DNA of 64,000 bases. Source: Rotaria socialis. Its lineage: Eukaryota; Rotifera; Eurotatoria; Philodinida; Philodinidae. The notes under the pieces were generated by a model. It was not told the DNA's origin. It did no database searches and worked only from the letters and a program-made list of their open reading frames with translations. Below, piece after piece: positions 18,881-34,553 of the stretch. How positions within the stretch are numbered: the first letter of the stretch is position 1; each line of letters starts with the position of its first letter. Where the stretch lies: the NCBI GenBank assembly GCA_905331475.1, contig CAJNYU010001350.1:16599-80598 (forward strand). Reading direction: 5' to 3'. The position numbers and the translations under genes were made by a program.

Positions 18881-21800
18881 AATATCTACTTAGGTCTACA
18901 TATATACATATAGGAAGAAAATCTGTCTTATTTTTTTATTTCATATTCTCATTCTCTGTATTTCTTTCGCATGTTGTATATTGTGTTTGTTCATTTCTAT
19001 CAGAAAACCTTGTTTTTTTTTCTTTTTCGTCTTCATTCTCTAATACAGCAGTAATACATTTTCTGCCTCAAGCATTTTCATCGTTTCTTAAAAGATAAAT
19101 ATCACAAATATGCAAGCTGTTCTAGTCTCTCTCGATATATATATATAACCGTTAAGCGATGATCACTACTAACATGGATATCTATTTATCTATCTATCTA
19201 TACATTTCTTGTCGCCCGAGGACACACCATCTTATTCGTCTTCGTGTACGATGTTTGTTCATTGAATCATCTAGGTAAACATCACCATATGAACACCGTT
19301 ATGGTTGAGTTCATTAGCGGTATAGATATATATATATATATATGTAGTCGAAAAACGAGGAAGAGACACGACATGGGCGGGCAAGTCAATTGAAGATGAT
19401 GAAGAAAAAAAAAGAGAAATTCAATTTTCAATTAGTTCGAAAAGTAAACATAAAGATAATATTAATTCAATGAAACTGATAAAATCAAAAAGGTAGCTTG
19501 ACAATATTGTTAGGTAGGAGTAGAGTCAGATTCAATCTGATGAATCTCTTCGACGAAGAAACTTTTTGAACCGTAACGACATAACACTCATGGTTAAAGA
19601 TACTAACTGATGATCTAGCGATGAGCTCATATTTACAGGTAAGTGTAACATTAGTATCGAATAATCATTCTCTTTCTTCTTCAGACATAATCATGTTGTC
19701 GGCATCATTTCTAGTAATTTTGATTTTTATTGCTCTTACCCATCATCATTAATAACTTGCTGTGTTCTCGACACGAATGTGCTAACGATAGAAAATCTCA
19801 ACTCGATAATCAATGATATTGTTTGATGACATCCTCCTCTTTGTTTTTTCTTCTTCTTGCTCTTCTATCATTATCGATTATTCTCAGCATCAACACTATG
19901 TTGGCATGTTCGTGTTAGTTACGCATCAATCGCTTTTGAATCCGCAAGTTCGTCTTTCCATGTCGGCAGGATGCGGTTATCACTATCGATTGTTTCTTTT
20001 GTGTAGACGAAGAAGAAGACTGAACGGCAACACCACACGACACCATCTGTAAAGTTAACTTTTTTTGACCGGAAGGCAATTGAACACGTCACCATTAAGC
20101 TAGGTATGATCCACAATAATGTACAAACACGAACCATCGAGTGACAAAATCGTATTTATCTCTTTTTGTTTTTCTACTTGTTTGATCTTCGTTTTTTTGA
20201 CACTTAAACACAACAGAATCGATGTGCTTCAATGAATATAAACTATTGAACGACAAACCAATAGTTCATTAGAGTTGACACATCTATTGTCTTATATATA
20301 GTGGATGGGAAAGAGATAAAGTATGAATGCTTCTTAACAAAACGTGTTAAAATTAAGTACATATTTAACAATTCGGTTTTCATAGATATATTTTTTTTTC
20401 TTCTATACACATTTCGATCGAAGCACAAGTGAATGATCCAAAAGAAAATGAAATTCTCATGCTGAGCAATTAGCAAGACTCCAACTCGTTTATTTTTTGC
20501 CTCAATATAAACATGCCCCGTTATATGTTCAATTCATTAGTATCCAACGGCGCAATATATTTTTATCGTTGATCTATATTCAACCAGTAGATAATAGTCA
20601 TGTAATTCCATCGAGAGTTAATATGTAAAAAGGAATAGACTGGAATCAAAACATCACGCAGATAGACAAGCGAATACGTCACATGATGAACAACAGATTG
20701 ATCCCTCAAGTACTATTGATTGTTCTACGGATCTCGTTTTCTTTTCTCTTTTTTTTTGTTGATGATCGATCATATTCTCATTTGAACAATAAACGAAGTA
20801 ATTAGCGATGAGACAAGTCGAGTGTAAGACAAGATAAGGAGTCAAGAAGAAGACTTAGTAATAGTCTGGTCGACGAAACATGAAGGAATGTGCCAATGTT
20901 AATAATAGAAGCGGTATTACTTTGATCAATGAGTGTACCAAAAAGAAATAGACAAGAAAAAAAGGTCTATTAGGAAGAAGCAATAAGGAAACAAATCAAT
21001 GTTTAGCTTTTGGAGTTAATAGACAAGTTTGATAAGCATCAAAGAACTAAACGCTACTGATTGCGAACGATGCCTCTTGGGTTATCAATAGATATCAATG
21101 ATTTCTAAGTTTTGACTTTGATTTTAGCGAGAGAAAAAGAAGAGTTAATTCATTAGCTTAGGTCTTGTCAACAAAATTTTTGTGATGCATAATTTTCTCC
21201 TATTTGAATCAAGACAATAATAAGTGCCTTATCAATATTGCAAACAAAGCAGTCGAAAAAGTACTAGAATCTTTCATGATGCTTCAGTATTAGTTTATTA
21301 TTACTTTTTCGTTTTTTATTATAAATCAGCACAAAATGTTAATTTGCCTTTGAATCGTCATTCTTTTCTTGCCACTTTTTTAGGTCACTAATGAAAAATT
21401 CAATGTGCCGCTAATATCTAAAAAGAAAAGTTGCAACAAAATTATATCAGATTTCTTTTATCTGAGAGTAACACTACTTTGATTAAAAATGAAAGTTTTG
21501 TCATAGCCTATCGATTGACATACATTCACAAGGAAATAACAAGCAATAGGAATTCTAGAACATGTGATTAAAAAGCATGCGTAGATGAAAGCTGCTTACT
21601 TTGTCTGAGAGCGGTGTATTCTTTTTCTCAAGTGGATTTTGACACAAGAAAGGAAACCTTGCGATAAAAACATGATATTTTCTAGATGCGGTTTCAAATT
21701 TTATTGATTGATTTCAGGCCAGAAACGAGTTCGCATAGATTGTATATAACATAAAATTCAGGTCGGTTTACGAAAGATGATTTTTCTTATTCACTGTAAA

Positions 21801-23447
21801 TAACTCAGCGAAGCAGACGCTATTCTTTGCTTTAAATTAAAATTGATATTGCAACAACTGCTCAACTTGTATGCTACGCTAGGGTTCCAGCAAGCGTTTA
21901 TAAACTCTTGGATAAGTCGATACCGATTTTTGTCATACACTCTCGAATATCTCAATTGATTTAAATTAATGCATATATTGTAACGCAATAAAGTAGACAT
22001 TTTTCTTTACTTCAGAGCCTTTTATTATTTCCTATTAGAAATCGACTGGAATAATTAAATTTTTTCGACAATTTTTTCCCATTGAAAAACACCTTGCAGT
22101 TTTCCGTCGACAATTTAATCTGTAGTTCTCTTAGAATGTATGAAAATCGACAGCATATTTCCTTGTGTACTAATTAATTTATCTTTCGACTCAGCTGACA
22201 GATTGAAAAGCACTTCAGAAAAACGACGTTTTCTGCTAATTGACTACCAAAATAATTACAAAGTTAAATTTTCTCAAGAATAAAAAGATTTTGTAAAAAC
22301 CTACATGGATATTTTTATAGTTCGTTGCTCATGATTCGAATGGAAGATATACCCTTTCATTTTATATACTGTTGTATAATCGAACAGGCAAGTTTACAAA
22401 AATTCTGCTAAAAAACGATTGTTATCAACTTCCAGATAACACTGAGGCTATTTCTAACCTACGTAAATAATATTTTTACTTATCCAAGTTTTCATATTGA
22501 ACTAAATGAAAAGATAGCACAGAATATAATTATTTATCTTAACTTTTTGCTATGATTTCGTTTTTTACTGGAAGATTCTTCGAGGAGCATAGCTTTCCAT
22601 ACACAAAATTTTGGAAAAGTTTTAGTTTAGTTTTTGTTAGTTGCGCGAGTAAATACAAATAGAGAAATAAAAATGCTCCTAGCGACAAGAAGACCATTCT
22701 GAAGAACGGATTTTGTCAAGTTAACTTTTATGAAATTAGAGATCTTGGAAAATTTTCGCATAACTCAACTTCTAAATTTCAGTGCATTTCTGCTAAGAGA
22801 TTGGAATATTATTTGTTAAGAATTCATGCCGAAGACTCAGATGTAAACGGAGTAGGACGATATCTCGTGCACGTATGTTTCCCGTAAAAGAGCTAATGAA
22901 GACTATCAAAGATCAGGATGGATTGTTTTAGTTGACTTTTCTCGTAGATACAGAGTCTCATCAGGTTTTTGAATCATTTCTCACAAAAATAGTCGGACTA
23001 TTTAAGATCGAGTTGGATTCAACGTTGTACGTGTCTCACCGAATTTTCTTTTAGACACCGCCAAAATCCTTATTTTTTTCAACACCATCTATCGCATCTC
23101 CGCTATAATATACTCATATACTTGCTTCAACCAATAGGTTCTCATCCATTCGTCCTCCATAATCATCGCTACTATCGCCTCTAATGCCAAATTCTCATCG
23201 TCGAACAAATGATGTTTTTCTGATTTATTCAACTAGTGTGTAGAGAGCAGCAGCAGTAATATTACTACCAACAAAACAATAACCAAGTAATATAAGGGCA
23301 AAGTATCTCGTCAAGGTAGTTTACTTTATTTTTTCAAATTGAAAAAACATTCGTTTTCTTTAGTACAAGAGTACATAAGAAAAGCAATGTTATTTGTATA
23401 GCCAAATATATGAATAGAACGGTTAGTCAATCCTATTTCTGATCCCA
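18881..23447. other. GATA 3' region and intergenic
   Basis: No supported gene in about 4.5 kb. Contains (AT)n runs near 19134 and 19326-19342 and a CTAT run near 19190. Short ORFs show no family similarity. Confidence 0.5.
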
Positions 23448-26400
23448 ATGAACTTTCATCATTTAACATCTACGACGCACCGTCCACAAACCAAATCTTC
23501 AAAGTGAGTTCCGTACATTTGCCTATTTTCGAAATACAACTAACTAAAAATTAGCTTCAACGAAGACGCACACTGTGATAACGAAGTCAATTTAATCTTA
23601 GAAAAAAATTATACTCAGCATCTTATTGAACAGTCAATATTCAAAGAACAACAACAACAACAACAACCACAACCACAACAGAGGTATTCATTTATTTTCT
23701 AAGACCATTTCGTGGCTTATCGTTTTTCTGTCTGTTCAATAAACTTAATGTTTTTGATATAATTTAAATTTATATATTTTTTAAGTATCGTCGTGAATCA
23801 AACAGATCAATACTATTTTGTGCCAATTCGAGAGTTAAATACAACAATGACTTTACCTTCTAACAACAACAATAATGCTAATAGTAAGTAGACCAATTCT
23901 ACTTTCGGCATTCGTGTAATATTTCTCAGAAAATCTTCTTTCGCACAAGGATATGAAATTGTTTTTTTTTTATAATTAAACGTAAATTTGGTCTTTTATT
24001 CGTAATGTCTATATTTTCCGAGCTTTCTACAAACTTATGATATCATACGTACTAATTGACAGAGAGAGAGAGAGAGAAATCACATCAAAGGATATATGCT
24101 TATGATGTTGATTTGAAGGAGTGCTCGATAATCCTATTTTAAATATTTTTCTCTATAAAGTAATGTTAGAATGTCTATGATTGCTTTGCGTCACATGAAG
24201 TGAAGCGTCCATGTAAACAAAATACCTCGTGAATGTAGACAGACATTAATTTCATGATATTGTTTGTGTTTTTTCATTTCTTATGTCGATCAAAAGGTGA
24301 AAAAACATTTTGCTGTAATGTCAGTTTATGATAACTGAATACTTTTCAGACAGATCTTTCTTTTTGTGAGAATTTTTGGACAATGACGTATTAGAGAATT
24401 TCGAGACTCTTAGGATATAAGGATTTTCATTACTGGAATAAATATTATACAAATAATAATTGTTGTCTTCTCGGAAATGCTACAGTGGAAAAAACAAACA
24501 TTGACTTTTTTATTATCTCTCTACGTTCTCCATTATAATAAGGTTGTCGAGACTAAAAGTTTTTTAGATACGCCAGACAGTGTTTGAATTCCCTACTTTT
24601 CCTTTTCATCATAATTGAACTGTTATAATAGTGAAAACATTCTTCGAAATGAATGCGTTTTTGAACTCGAGCCTTGTTTGATAACAATAGAAAAAGCTCT
24701 GACTTATAGAATACTTCAGTTTGCTACTAGAACAAAGTTCGAATGCAATTAAATACCTCTTAGCAAAGAGACAAGACTAACGCTCCAACTTATTTTTTGT
24801 CTAATGAGTGAAACCACGGATGAACGCTTATATATTGCTCCAGAATTATATTCAAACCTTTTAGGCCTTTATAGTTGTGTAAAATTTATGTCATAGATGA
24901 ATTATAGTTGAAAGTGCATTGAGAACACAGAAAACAGTTAAAAACCAAGCAGAAAAAGTTCTAGTCATTTTATTCTATTACAATTCTGAGATTAGACCGT
25001 TTAATAAAAAAAACTCGGAGTGCAATATTGCGTGATTCCGTTCATAATGCAACTTAATCAAAATGTCCACAATTTGATAGAGTGTTCATTTGATGAAACT
25101 GATTAGATTCATGAATTTTTATTTATGAAACGGCGATTCAGTTTAATTTATGATAAATCTTTATAACGACCAATAGCTATCGCAGTTCCCACTGCCTGTG
25201 TACGATTTGATAAAAAGTGAACTCATTTTGTTTTTTAATAAAATATCTAAGTGAAATATTTTATTAAATCCATTATATTGTTCATTTTTTTTTATTTTAA
25301 GAAAGAGAATATTTGAGAGAAAATCTAGTAATCTTATTTCCCTACGTTCTTTTAAAGTTCGATCGAAAACGCATAAGATTGATGACCTTTAATCAAATTG
25401 AGACACAACCGTTTGATGCAAAAAGTTGAAAGTACTTCAGACCGATATAAATGTATGAAAACCTCAGGAGCAGCAAATGATCTTGAACAAGTCATTAGAC
25501 GTTATTTGTTTCGGATAAAACGAATCATAAAATAACTCGCTGTCAGGCTGATCTTGTTTTCATCATTTCAGTTAAAAAAGATCACAGTATAAAATCTGCT
25601 GCAAGGCAACACCCTAAACGAGGAAAACAGGCAAATGTATTCTTCTTCATTTGACGAAAAACTTTTCTTCGATCGATTAATAAGAAAATGTTTTACTTTT
25701 CTATTCTAGTAATTGATAGCTCATCAATTTTATTACCTGATTTGAATAATCCGTCCACGCAAAGTCTATTTGATTATTCATCATCAACACCAACAATGAA
25801 CTCAATAGATTTACCAACAGTGAATAAATCAAATAATAATTTTAATTTAAGTGATGCTGATCTTGCCGCTCTTTTTGTATCAACTCTGGTTTCAGCAACA
25901 TCATCAACAACGGCAACTTTAGATAATGAGAATGAACTACCAACGAATAATAACAATGCGTTAGATGATGTTTTCTTACAACAAGTTAATGAACTTGTAT
26001 GTTCTTCACAACAAAAATCCATGGGACCACCACCGGGCTTCGAAAATTTTCTTTTCGATAATCCATTACCATCGGAAACTTCAAGAACATTATCATCAAT
26101 TAGTAATGCTGCTATTCAATCACAAGTCTCTTCTTCAGATACAATCAATTTTAGTCAGTTATTACCATCGACAATTGTCGGTAAATAGAAACAACTTAGC
26201 ATAGTTGCAGCGAAGATATTTTGTGATTATCACATCTGACAATATTTTTCAGACGGATCGAGTGCAAACTTTTCAGCTTCGAGAACAACCAAACAGGCTC
26301 AGCTTGTCCTGCTTACTATTATTGCACGCATTTGTTTGCTGTGCCTCATTATGTGACTATTGAATAGAATCAGAACATGATAAAGTATATAGTCTTTGCA

Positions 26401-29400
26401 TAAATTTGCTTGAGTGTAGGAAAAAAAAGAATTCTATTCAATGACGTACGTTGTCGAAACTAAATATGCTTCAGTTCACTGTAGGAGAACAATAATCGTA
26501 CCAACACGCATTGACTAATTATGTTATTTGATAGATTTATCTGAAAAAGTTTATAAGTAATAATGGATTGAATTCGGAATTTTATCAGAAAATAAAAATA
26601 AAGGCTAATTGAAAGAAAAAAATTTTCAAATTTATCTAGATACTCAACAGCAACAACCAATTGGTGGTAATGTTCATTCATCATTTCAATCCGATGAGCA
26701 ATCAATATTTTTTCCGATGTCTAATCATCATTACTCATCAACATCATCAAGTCAGATTTTTCCCACTAATACACCTTCATCTACAAACACAACAACAACA
26801 ACAAATTCGGCTAACTCTATTGCCAAACCATATACGCCCAATAGTCTTTCATTAAAAACGAAAAATTTCTCATCAATTGATACAAGTAATATAAAAAGTC
26901 CTATATCAACTAAAATAAACGATTCTGATACAATAACAAGACATGACGATACAACACCAAATCATATATTTGCATCGCCAAATTCATTTTTTAATAATGG
27001 CCATAAAGGTACAAATAACTTTACTTTCATTGGTTTACAATCTGATCTAGAAGTCAGTTAGTGCGAAAATACCCGAATTTCTTTTCACACGGTCTATCCT
27101 TTAGTAGATAGTTTGCTTTTACAAGTAAAACACTTTAGTGAATATTCATTGATAAAACCAATCAATCGCTTGAGCTTTCCGACAAGTCATAACTAATGAT
27201 TATGTAGTATAATCTTCAACTATCCAAGTGTGCAATCGACATACGAATAAAAAAAAGTATAAGACTTCCGATAGAAAATCAAGGTTACCATAGAAACTGC
27301 GAGCAGAATAATTGTAGTAGTATAGCATTTATTAAATCTTCAAACGTCGCATCCGTAACTTTTCAGTAAATTATTACCAGAGTGAACATGTTTCTCGTAC
27401 ACTTAATTTACATGTTAACGCAAATAAAAAAAAGAAACCTTTCATAACCAGAAATCCTTTTCAAGGTTATTCATACTTATAAGTCTTTCTTTTTGAATTA
27501 TAATCTAAATTTCGATTCGACACGAAAACTTAAGTGAAGTGAATGTAAATACAAAACTACTCGTATTCTATAATGTAAAAGCAACTATCCAATGTAAATT
27601 GCATGGCAAATCTTTCTCGTGTTGTTCTTTGGGAAGACGGCCGTATGAAATGTTAGGCAAAATGAAAAGCTTAGAGTTGTATTTTTATGAACTTGAATAA
27701 CTTAAGCTCGTCTTTCGATCTGTCTTAGTTAATTCTGATGCGGAAATTAGTTTTTACGCTCACAAAGCAACAAAATCCTTCGAACTTGATATAATTGAAA
27801 AACCTGTCGTCAGAAAAGAAACTGCCCATCGGCAAGAATTCTTAATAAATTATTCCATTATAGATTTCGCTTCAACAAAATTAACAACAGTCAAGTCGTC
27901 ATCAAACAATCGTCAATCGTCATCCTCAACTTCATCCTCGACATCATCATCAATCGATGAAGCACTCATTCAATTAAGTCAACAACAAAAGCAGCAATCA
28001 AACGTACAAACAGCCAATAAATTATTTTATGATGAGTCTTTATCGATCTTCAATTACTCATCACCACGGAGTACAGCTGCAACACCGCCAACAATAACAG
28101 CGCCGGCGACTTCACATATTGCTAAACAACAACGTGCTGTTAATGACAATATTAATTTTCTAGCATCGATGGCTAGTACAGCAACATCAGAATCAACTTG
28201 GCAACAAGCAAAACTTCATTCCAATACAAAATCAAAACAAAAAATGCAATCAACAATTCTTGAACAACAGCCCAGCTTGTTGCCACAATCACCATCAAGA
28301 AATTCTACTACTAATATGCATGATTTAATGGAAAATTTAAATGAACTTTGTTATCGAGGTTTTGATGAACTTAACGCACTTATACAAGAACAACGATGGG
28401 TAAGATTTTATTTCTATACTAGTGAAAGAAAAATTACGATTCTCTTGAATTTTTCAAACCGATCTGGAATTAAATAGAATCGATGAGGTTACTGGAGATT
28501 TTGCTTCAGATAAGCTTTAACTGTAATAGAGATGCGTGAAGTATGCTAATCTCTAAATATAAAAGACTGGGAAAAGTATTGCGTATATTGTAGATGAATA
28601 TCACCGTTCAAGAAAAAGTTTCATTAGGAATTTCGAAGAGTAGGTCAACTTGATCGACAGCAGAATATATTCGATAGATTATTTTACTCCGCTTTCTGTG
28701 GATCTTGACAGTTACCTAGGCTAGAGCGATTCTTTTTTCGTCACGATATAGGTCGTAGTCTCGGTGATAAAAGACAAAACAATGAGCCGAATTATATGTT
28801 TAGTTTTTTGTTAATGATACAATGAAAGTATGTTGTTTTTCATCTCTTCGAAGTTATTCGGACTGTTTTTTACTCTTATGTTTCGGGAGCGTATCTATCA
28901 TTTGAATTATTTTTTAACTAGAAGTTATTCAAGCAAGCACATGGGCGTTTGCATGATTTTTGTGTATTTTGTATTTTACAAATACACAAGTAATAGGTAG
29001 ACCTTAGCAATTTCATTTAACTATTCAAAGAGACGGTAGCTAAGATGCAGGGCGAGTTTTGCCCGACAGCAAACCCCTTTTCTACAAGTGGAACATCTGT
29101 TACGTATACTTCTGATTAAATATAAAATTTACCATCGACTGGTATAATTATGTATAGAAAACGTGTACTTTAGAAGAATAAAAAAGATTATATATAATTG
29201 ATGGCATCTTTGTTTGTTGAGATGAGTATCATGTTTGTTACTACCACTTAAATTCGTAGCGCACGATAATTATAATGAAAGTGCTGGAGTTTCTTTTGGT
29301 TTAAAATATTAATTTCATGTCAATGTAGACTCATACTGTCGCCGCCCCTGTTGCTTCCTTGCATGAGATTGTCAAGAAGGTCTGCTAGTAATTAGTACAA

Positions 29401-32276
29401 TCAAAGGAGAAAAGCCGAGACAGAAAAAATAATTCTTAAAATTGGTAGCCTAATTTCTAATGATACATCGAACAAATAGTTTATATTAGTATCATAATCA
29501 AAAGTATGTTTTTGTCATTCTTCAGTTAACAATTTTCGGATAGCTAGTGGTTCATTATATAGAGCACAAATTGATTTATTTCGAATACTTTTTCCTTCAG
29601 AAAATTTATTTTGGCAACAGTTTGTAAACGTAGATGTTTGGATAATTTTGAAAAGATGAAAAATAGTATACCATCAAATCTGTCATTAAAAATAACTTAA
29701 ATCGTTCTTGCTTTAGCCAACATTTTTTTAATGTTAATATACTTAAAGGCATCTACAAAAAGTAAGCCACTATTTAAATCAATTATAATCATCCACAGAT
29801 CTCTAGAAGCTATACAATCCGGTTTCGAGATTCATACAACAGATTTTAGTACTTACATACAGTCGATTAACATAATTGATCTCTGTATTTTTAGGTAGAA
29901 AATTATCTTAATGTAAATTCACCGTCACCTGCTTCGCCACTGGTAAATATCAATGGTACCAATTGTTGTTCAGCTCGTATACTTGTCGTACCCGAATATT
30001 TTATATTTAAATGTAAAAAGATTGAAATTAGTGTAAGTTATTTATTTTATATGAATTTAGTTAAAATTGCTTATTGTTTGTTTAGGCAAGTGATATTTAC
30101 GAGTTATTATCAGTTGGAAGACCTGAATTACGTTTGCGAGATTTAATGTTTGTTTTTAAAACATGGAAAGACTCAATAGTTAATGCTGAAGTTGTTCATC
30201 AAGAAGAAGAAGCGAAACTACGACTGAGTACTGAACGCCCTCATTCATTTTACATGAATGAAACAGTTTTACAAGCAGGTAAATAATAATAAGAAGAAAC
30301 ATATAATTTAATATTCTGTTTATTTGATGATAACTAATGTTATACTATAAAGTCTTAATTCCTGCTTCGTTGATTAAGGTTTTGTTCATAAGACAGGTCA
30401 TGCTAGATTCTAACCCTGACGATCGCGTTACTTGATAGGCTTAGTTATAAGATAGAGTAGAATAATTACAGCGAATAACATGATATTTCATTTCATCTAA
30501 TGAAAAATGATCCAGATTGTAATTAAAAATCTCGCGTTCACATTCTTGTTGAGAATTTTTGAAAAATTCAATCTTCTCATAGAATATTTCCATGATTATA
30601 TATATATATATATATATCTTTAATTGAATAAATTACGAATTTTCATTAATATCTTTAGCGCTTATAAGATATACCGAACTTAGTCGTGGGTCCATATAAT
30701 CTATCAATATTTTGAAAAACCTTTCGGCATATACGTTCTATTTAAAAGATAAGCATCAAGCGTCATCTTATTTTTAGATACTTTGATGAGCTGCCATTCT
30801 CTATTAACATTGTTTTAATTAGGTATACGAAAAATAAGCTTCGTTGAGACATGGATCTAAGAGTAACCAGCAAGATAAAAAAAAGAAATTTTGTTTCTAG
30901 TGCATTAGATTATACAGGATGCACATACTGCTTAGAGAAAGCCGATGGGGAGAAATTGCGAGACTTAAATTAATCGGACAGATTAAGCATGTTGTTTCTA
31001 AGAGGCAAAAATGTTTAACTTGATGTCTATTGAAAAATTATCTAACAATGGAAGTGTTTGTATTGTAAGTTGAAAAGACTAGATATTTTTACATCAAAAG
31101 AAAGCTCAATTTTTGTGCTTATCGTATGTTTTGCAGTTACTATAATTTTCTAGTTGAATTTATGTTATAAATATCGAGTTCCGGTTACTCGAAAAGCTAT
31201 TTTGGTCGTTTCCAACAGAGTGAATAATTTTTTCTGGTCTGCTTGCGAGTATTTCTCACTGATTGCTACTTCAAAAATAGACATAATTTTAGGCTCATGT
31301 AAATTTGTATGTAAGGTTAACTTTTCTTTTTGTGATTACGCGTCAAGTAAAGTGACAATAGTTTGTCGCGCATCCATGCCATAGACAGCAGCTCATAAAA
31401 TTTATTTTTAGAATAGTAAACTTGACGAATACAAATTAGTAATTATGTTTTTCTGCAAAAACGGATTTATTACTTTAGGATACTGAATTTCGATCGACTC
31501 GTGTGTTGACTAAACTATAGACTTGAGTAAATAAAATTGAATTTTTAAACTCGATAGTTTTAGAAACAGGATTTTAGATTGTTATTTTTACGAGCTTTTC
31601 GTAATCTATGAAGATATTGCAGAATAATACTACGTTCTCAATGTAGCCAATACATAGCATAAAACATGGTGGTACGCTAAGATCTAGTGGGGAATCTATG
31701 AAGTACAGCTACAGTAGCGAATATTATTAATTTTTTCTTTTTTTCCGTTGGTAGGATAGTCCACTGTTGTTTGTACTACTATCCCGCATAGACTTTCCAT
31801 GTTCGCGAAGTTGAACATCGGGTTCAGAATAAGAAAAAAAGTTTAATATGTTCTTGAATTTAATCTTAAATCAGTCAATAGATCATGTTGACTATTACAA
31901 ATTTTTAACTGCTTTTTACTCGTTAGCTATTCTAATAAACTAAAAATAAAAGTTTCGAAAACAAAAGATAAAAAGTTCAAGTATAACCTCCATTGTTGTT
32001 TTTTCATTGTTAGTCTTTGATCGTGTGTGTTATGCAATTCGACAGCTAAGTAATATGACACAACAAGTTCGCGCTGCTTTTCAATATGCTACATTAAATG
32101 TGTTTCAAATTTCATCTCGACAACAACAACAGCAGCAGCAGCAACAACAAGGCCAACCCTCATCGAATACTTCCTTATCATCAAATATAATTGCTTTTGC
32201 TCAATTACAAGCAATGCAACAGCAAAAGTCATCATCAGTTCATCGCGCTGGAGGTTCTTTACGTACAACACCTTAA
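23448..32276 (+). CDS. Low-complexity 750-aa protein with conserved helical C-terminus (possibly MEIOC-like)
   Basis: Not firmly recognised. Nine exons: 23448-23503, 23555-23683, 23786-23883, 25710-26180, 26640-27008, 27864-28399, 29895-30032, 30086-30278, 32014-32276 (2253 nt, phases close at every junction). Residues 1-520 are rich in Ser, Thr, Asn and Gln with poly-Gln, poly-Asn and a GPPPGFENF motif. From about residue 525 complexity rises: a helix around NLNELCYRGFDELNALIQEQ, a segment RILVVPEYFIFKCKKIEI, then LRLRDLMFVFKTWKDSIVNA and VFDRVCYAIRQLSNMTQQ. Order and spacing resemble the C-terminal coiled-coil domain of MEIOC, the meiotic mRNA-regulating partner of YTHDC2, but identity by eye is low. 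Introns 3, 6 and 8 exceed 1.4 kb with nothing recognised inside. AATAAA at 32289-32294. The start exon is the least certain part. Confidence 0.75.
30598..30618. repeat. (TA)n microsatellite in an intron
   Basis: About ten TA units within intron 8 of the 750-aa protein gene. Confidence 0.9.
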
Positions 32277-34553
32277 AATAAGAAGAAGAATAAAATATCA
32301 GGAGAAGAGAAAAAAAGAAAGAACCGGTGATGAATTGAGAAGAAAATCACTATAAACAAAAGAAGTCTGTTTTCTATTCTCAATAACATCTTGTTTTTGT
32401 ATGCACGCATTACTTCTTTCATTTATTTCCGACTTAATGACAAAAAATACACAAGAAAAAAAAATGAAGGTATTTTTGTCTCTTTCCCCTAGTGAAATTA
32501 TTTTTTATGTTATGTTTTGTCAATTGTATACGTATCAAGTCGAGATGTGCATATTCTCTCTGAAATGTCCTTTGTCTTCTATTAAACGAAAGCTAATGGT
32601 TTTTTTCGTTCGTTTTCTAAATTTACTTCATCTTTCTGGCTGTATGTCTGTCGTTTATTATCATCTTTAATGTAATCGACAGTCATGTCGCGCTCTTCTT
32701 CTTCCTCTTTCTCTTTTTGTAATAAAAACATAAGAAAATAGTAGATCTTCACATGAAAATATATATGTATGAAAAATTGTGTTCGTTTCATTTAAGATAG
32801 CAAGTGCATTGTTTGTGATCACCATCTATTTACATTCGTATGAGTATATTAATAATGATAAGATCAATATATTCATCAGTGAAATATTATCAACATTTAC
32901 TATGATTTAGTGTTTTATCTGACTTCAATAAAAACAAGTAGGATATTTATAATTTTTATGTAATCAGCTGTCTATTTTAGGACGTAATTGAAAGTGCAAT
33001 CGTTTTCTTCTTTAGTTTAGACAAAAGTATTATGAGTACGCCCTTCCTGATATTCAAAAAAAGACGTTCGTATGCTTTCCTCTTTCATGCGACTTTTCTT
33101 AATCTCGTGAATAGTATCACATAGTGGATTTCTACGCTTAAGAAAAGTTTTCTTTAATCACTTTTATTGTATAATTTTATAGCTAAAACGTACTGCAGAT
33201 TCGTGACCTCTAAACTAAACATAAAACCGATTACTTGGTCTACGGATTTTTCAGTAGAAAAAAAAATATAATTGAACTAATAAGCTAGCGGCAAGTTTCT
33301 TATTAATGAATTTCTTCAGTATATAATTTATTTAAGCACAGATAAACCTAATCATCAGATAGGAAAGGGCGCATCTATATTTGGTGTACATCTTATGAGA
33401 TATCTCTAATTTATTTCAAATATTCTTGAGAAAAATGTTGAATTATTATTAATACGTCATACGAAGAAGAACAGTTTCATTGTTTATTTATTCACTAGGT
33501 AGAAATTTTTTGTATAGAATCTATATTTATTAATGAACCTGAATTTTGCTTTTGCTCTCGCAATTTATGTATAATAAATTACATTCCACATCGAACAAAA
33601 GGCACGATCTAGCTGAATAAATTTCTCTGTGTTTCGTTTCAATGTTAAAATCGATAAAAAGAAGTCGTAATAGCGCCTTGCATTTATGATTGTGTAAGAC
33701 AAAAAAATAACATTTCTCATACGAAAAAAAAAACAACATTAATGAGAATTTCTTTTTTTTCTTCTGTGAAGCCTTTCATTTTAATTCAGTTTAATGACAT
33801 GCTATTTTTTGCAATTCTTTTGTTTTAGCAGCATTGATATAGATATTTATACTCTTTCTCTTTTCTTCTTTTTCTCATAATGAAATATTTTTTGGTTTGT
33901 TCAAGGAATTTTTTTTCTGTTCTGTCCTACTTTTTTATTCTCATTAAAGTACGATAAACTATAAATGATTCATTCAAGAAAGACGAATATCAGACGTTTG
34001 TTTTTGTACTGAAGAAACGTATGCGCTATTTCAGGGTACTTTTCATCTTTAATAATAAGAAGAAACACAACAGCCGCTAGTCGTGCTACATACTTTCTTT
34101 GAAATGTCATTATTGATTTCCTTACCGAATTCACAATGGAAATTATTTTCAATTAGTACGTAATTTACCACCCTGCATGCAAGACAACAAGCTAAATATA
34201 GATTTTTCGTTTTTCTTTATCACGCATGTCCTCTTAGACCTCTGTTGTAAAACGAAGAAAACATTTTTTTTGCCATTTAACCTGTCAGCAGATTACATTC
34301 AACTAGATTTTTTCCTGCCTGTTACCCCTTCCTCTTCTTTTCCTTGTATTTAGTCATTGACATTATGTTTGATAAGGACACTTATCAGTCCAACAGAGTA
34401 CTAGCAACTTTAAAGCAGATGAGAAAAAAATAACTTGCTTGATCATTTGTTTCTTTTATGTTTTTAGATTTGTGGAAAATATCGATCTATCCTCAGTTAT
34501 ATTCAGGATATTAGTAATAATCAAAACAGCCGTTATTATATTCAAATATTAAA
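32277..34553. other. 3' UTR and intergenic, no gene seen
   Basis: Begins with the 3' UTR of the upstream gene; the rest is AT-rich without supported features. Confidence 0.5.
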
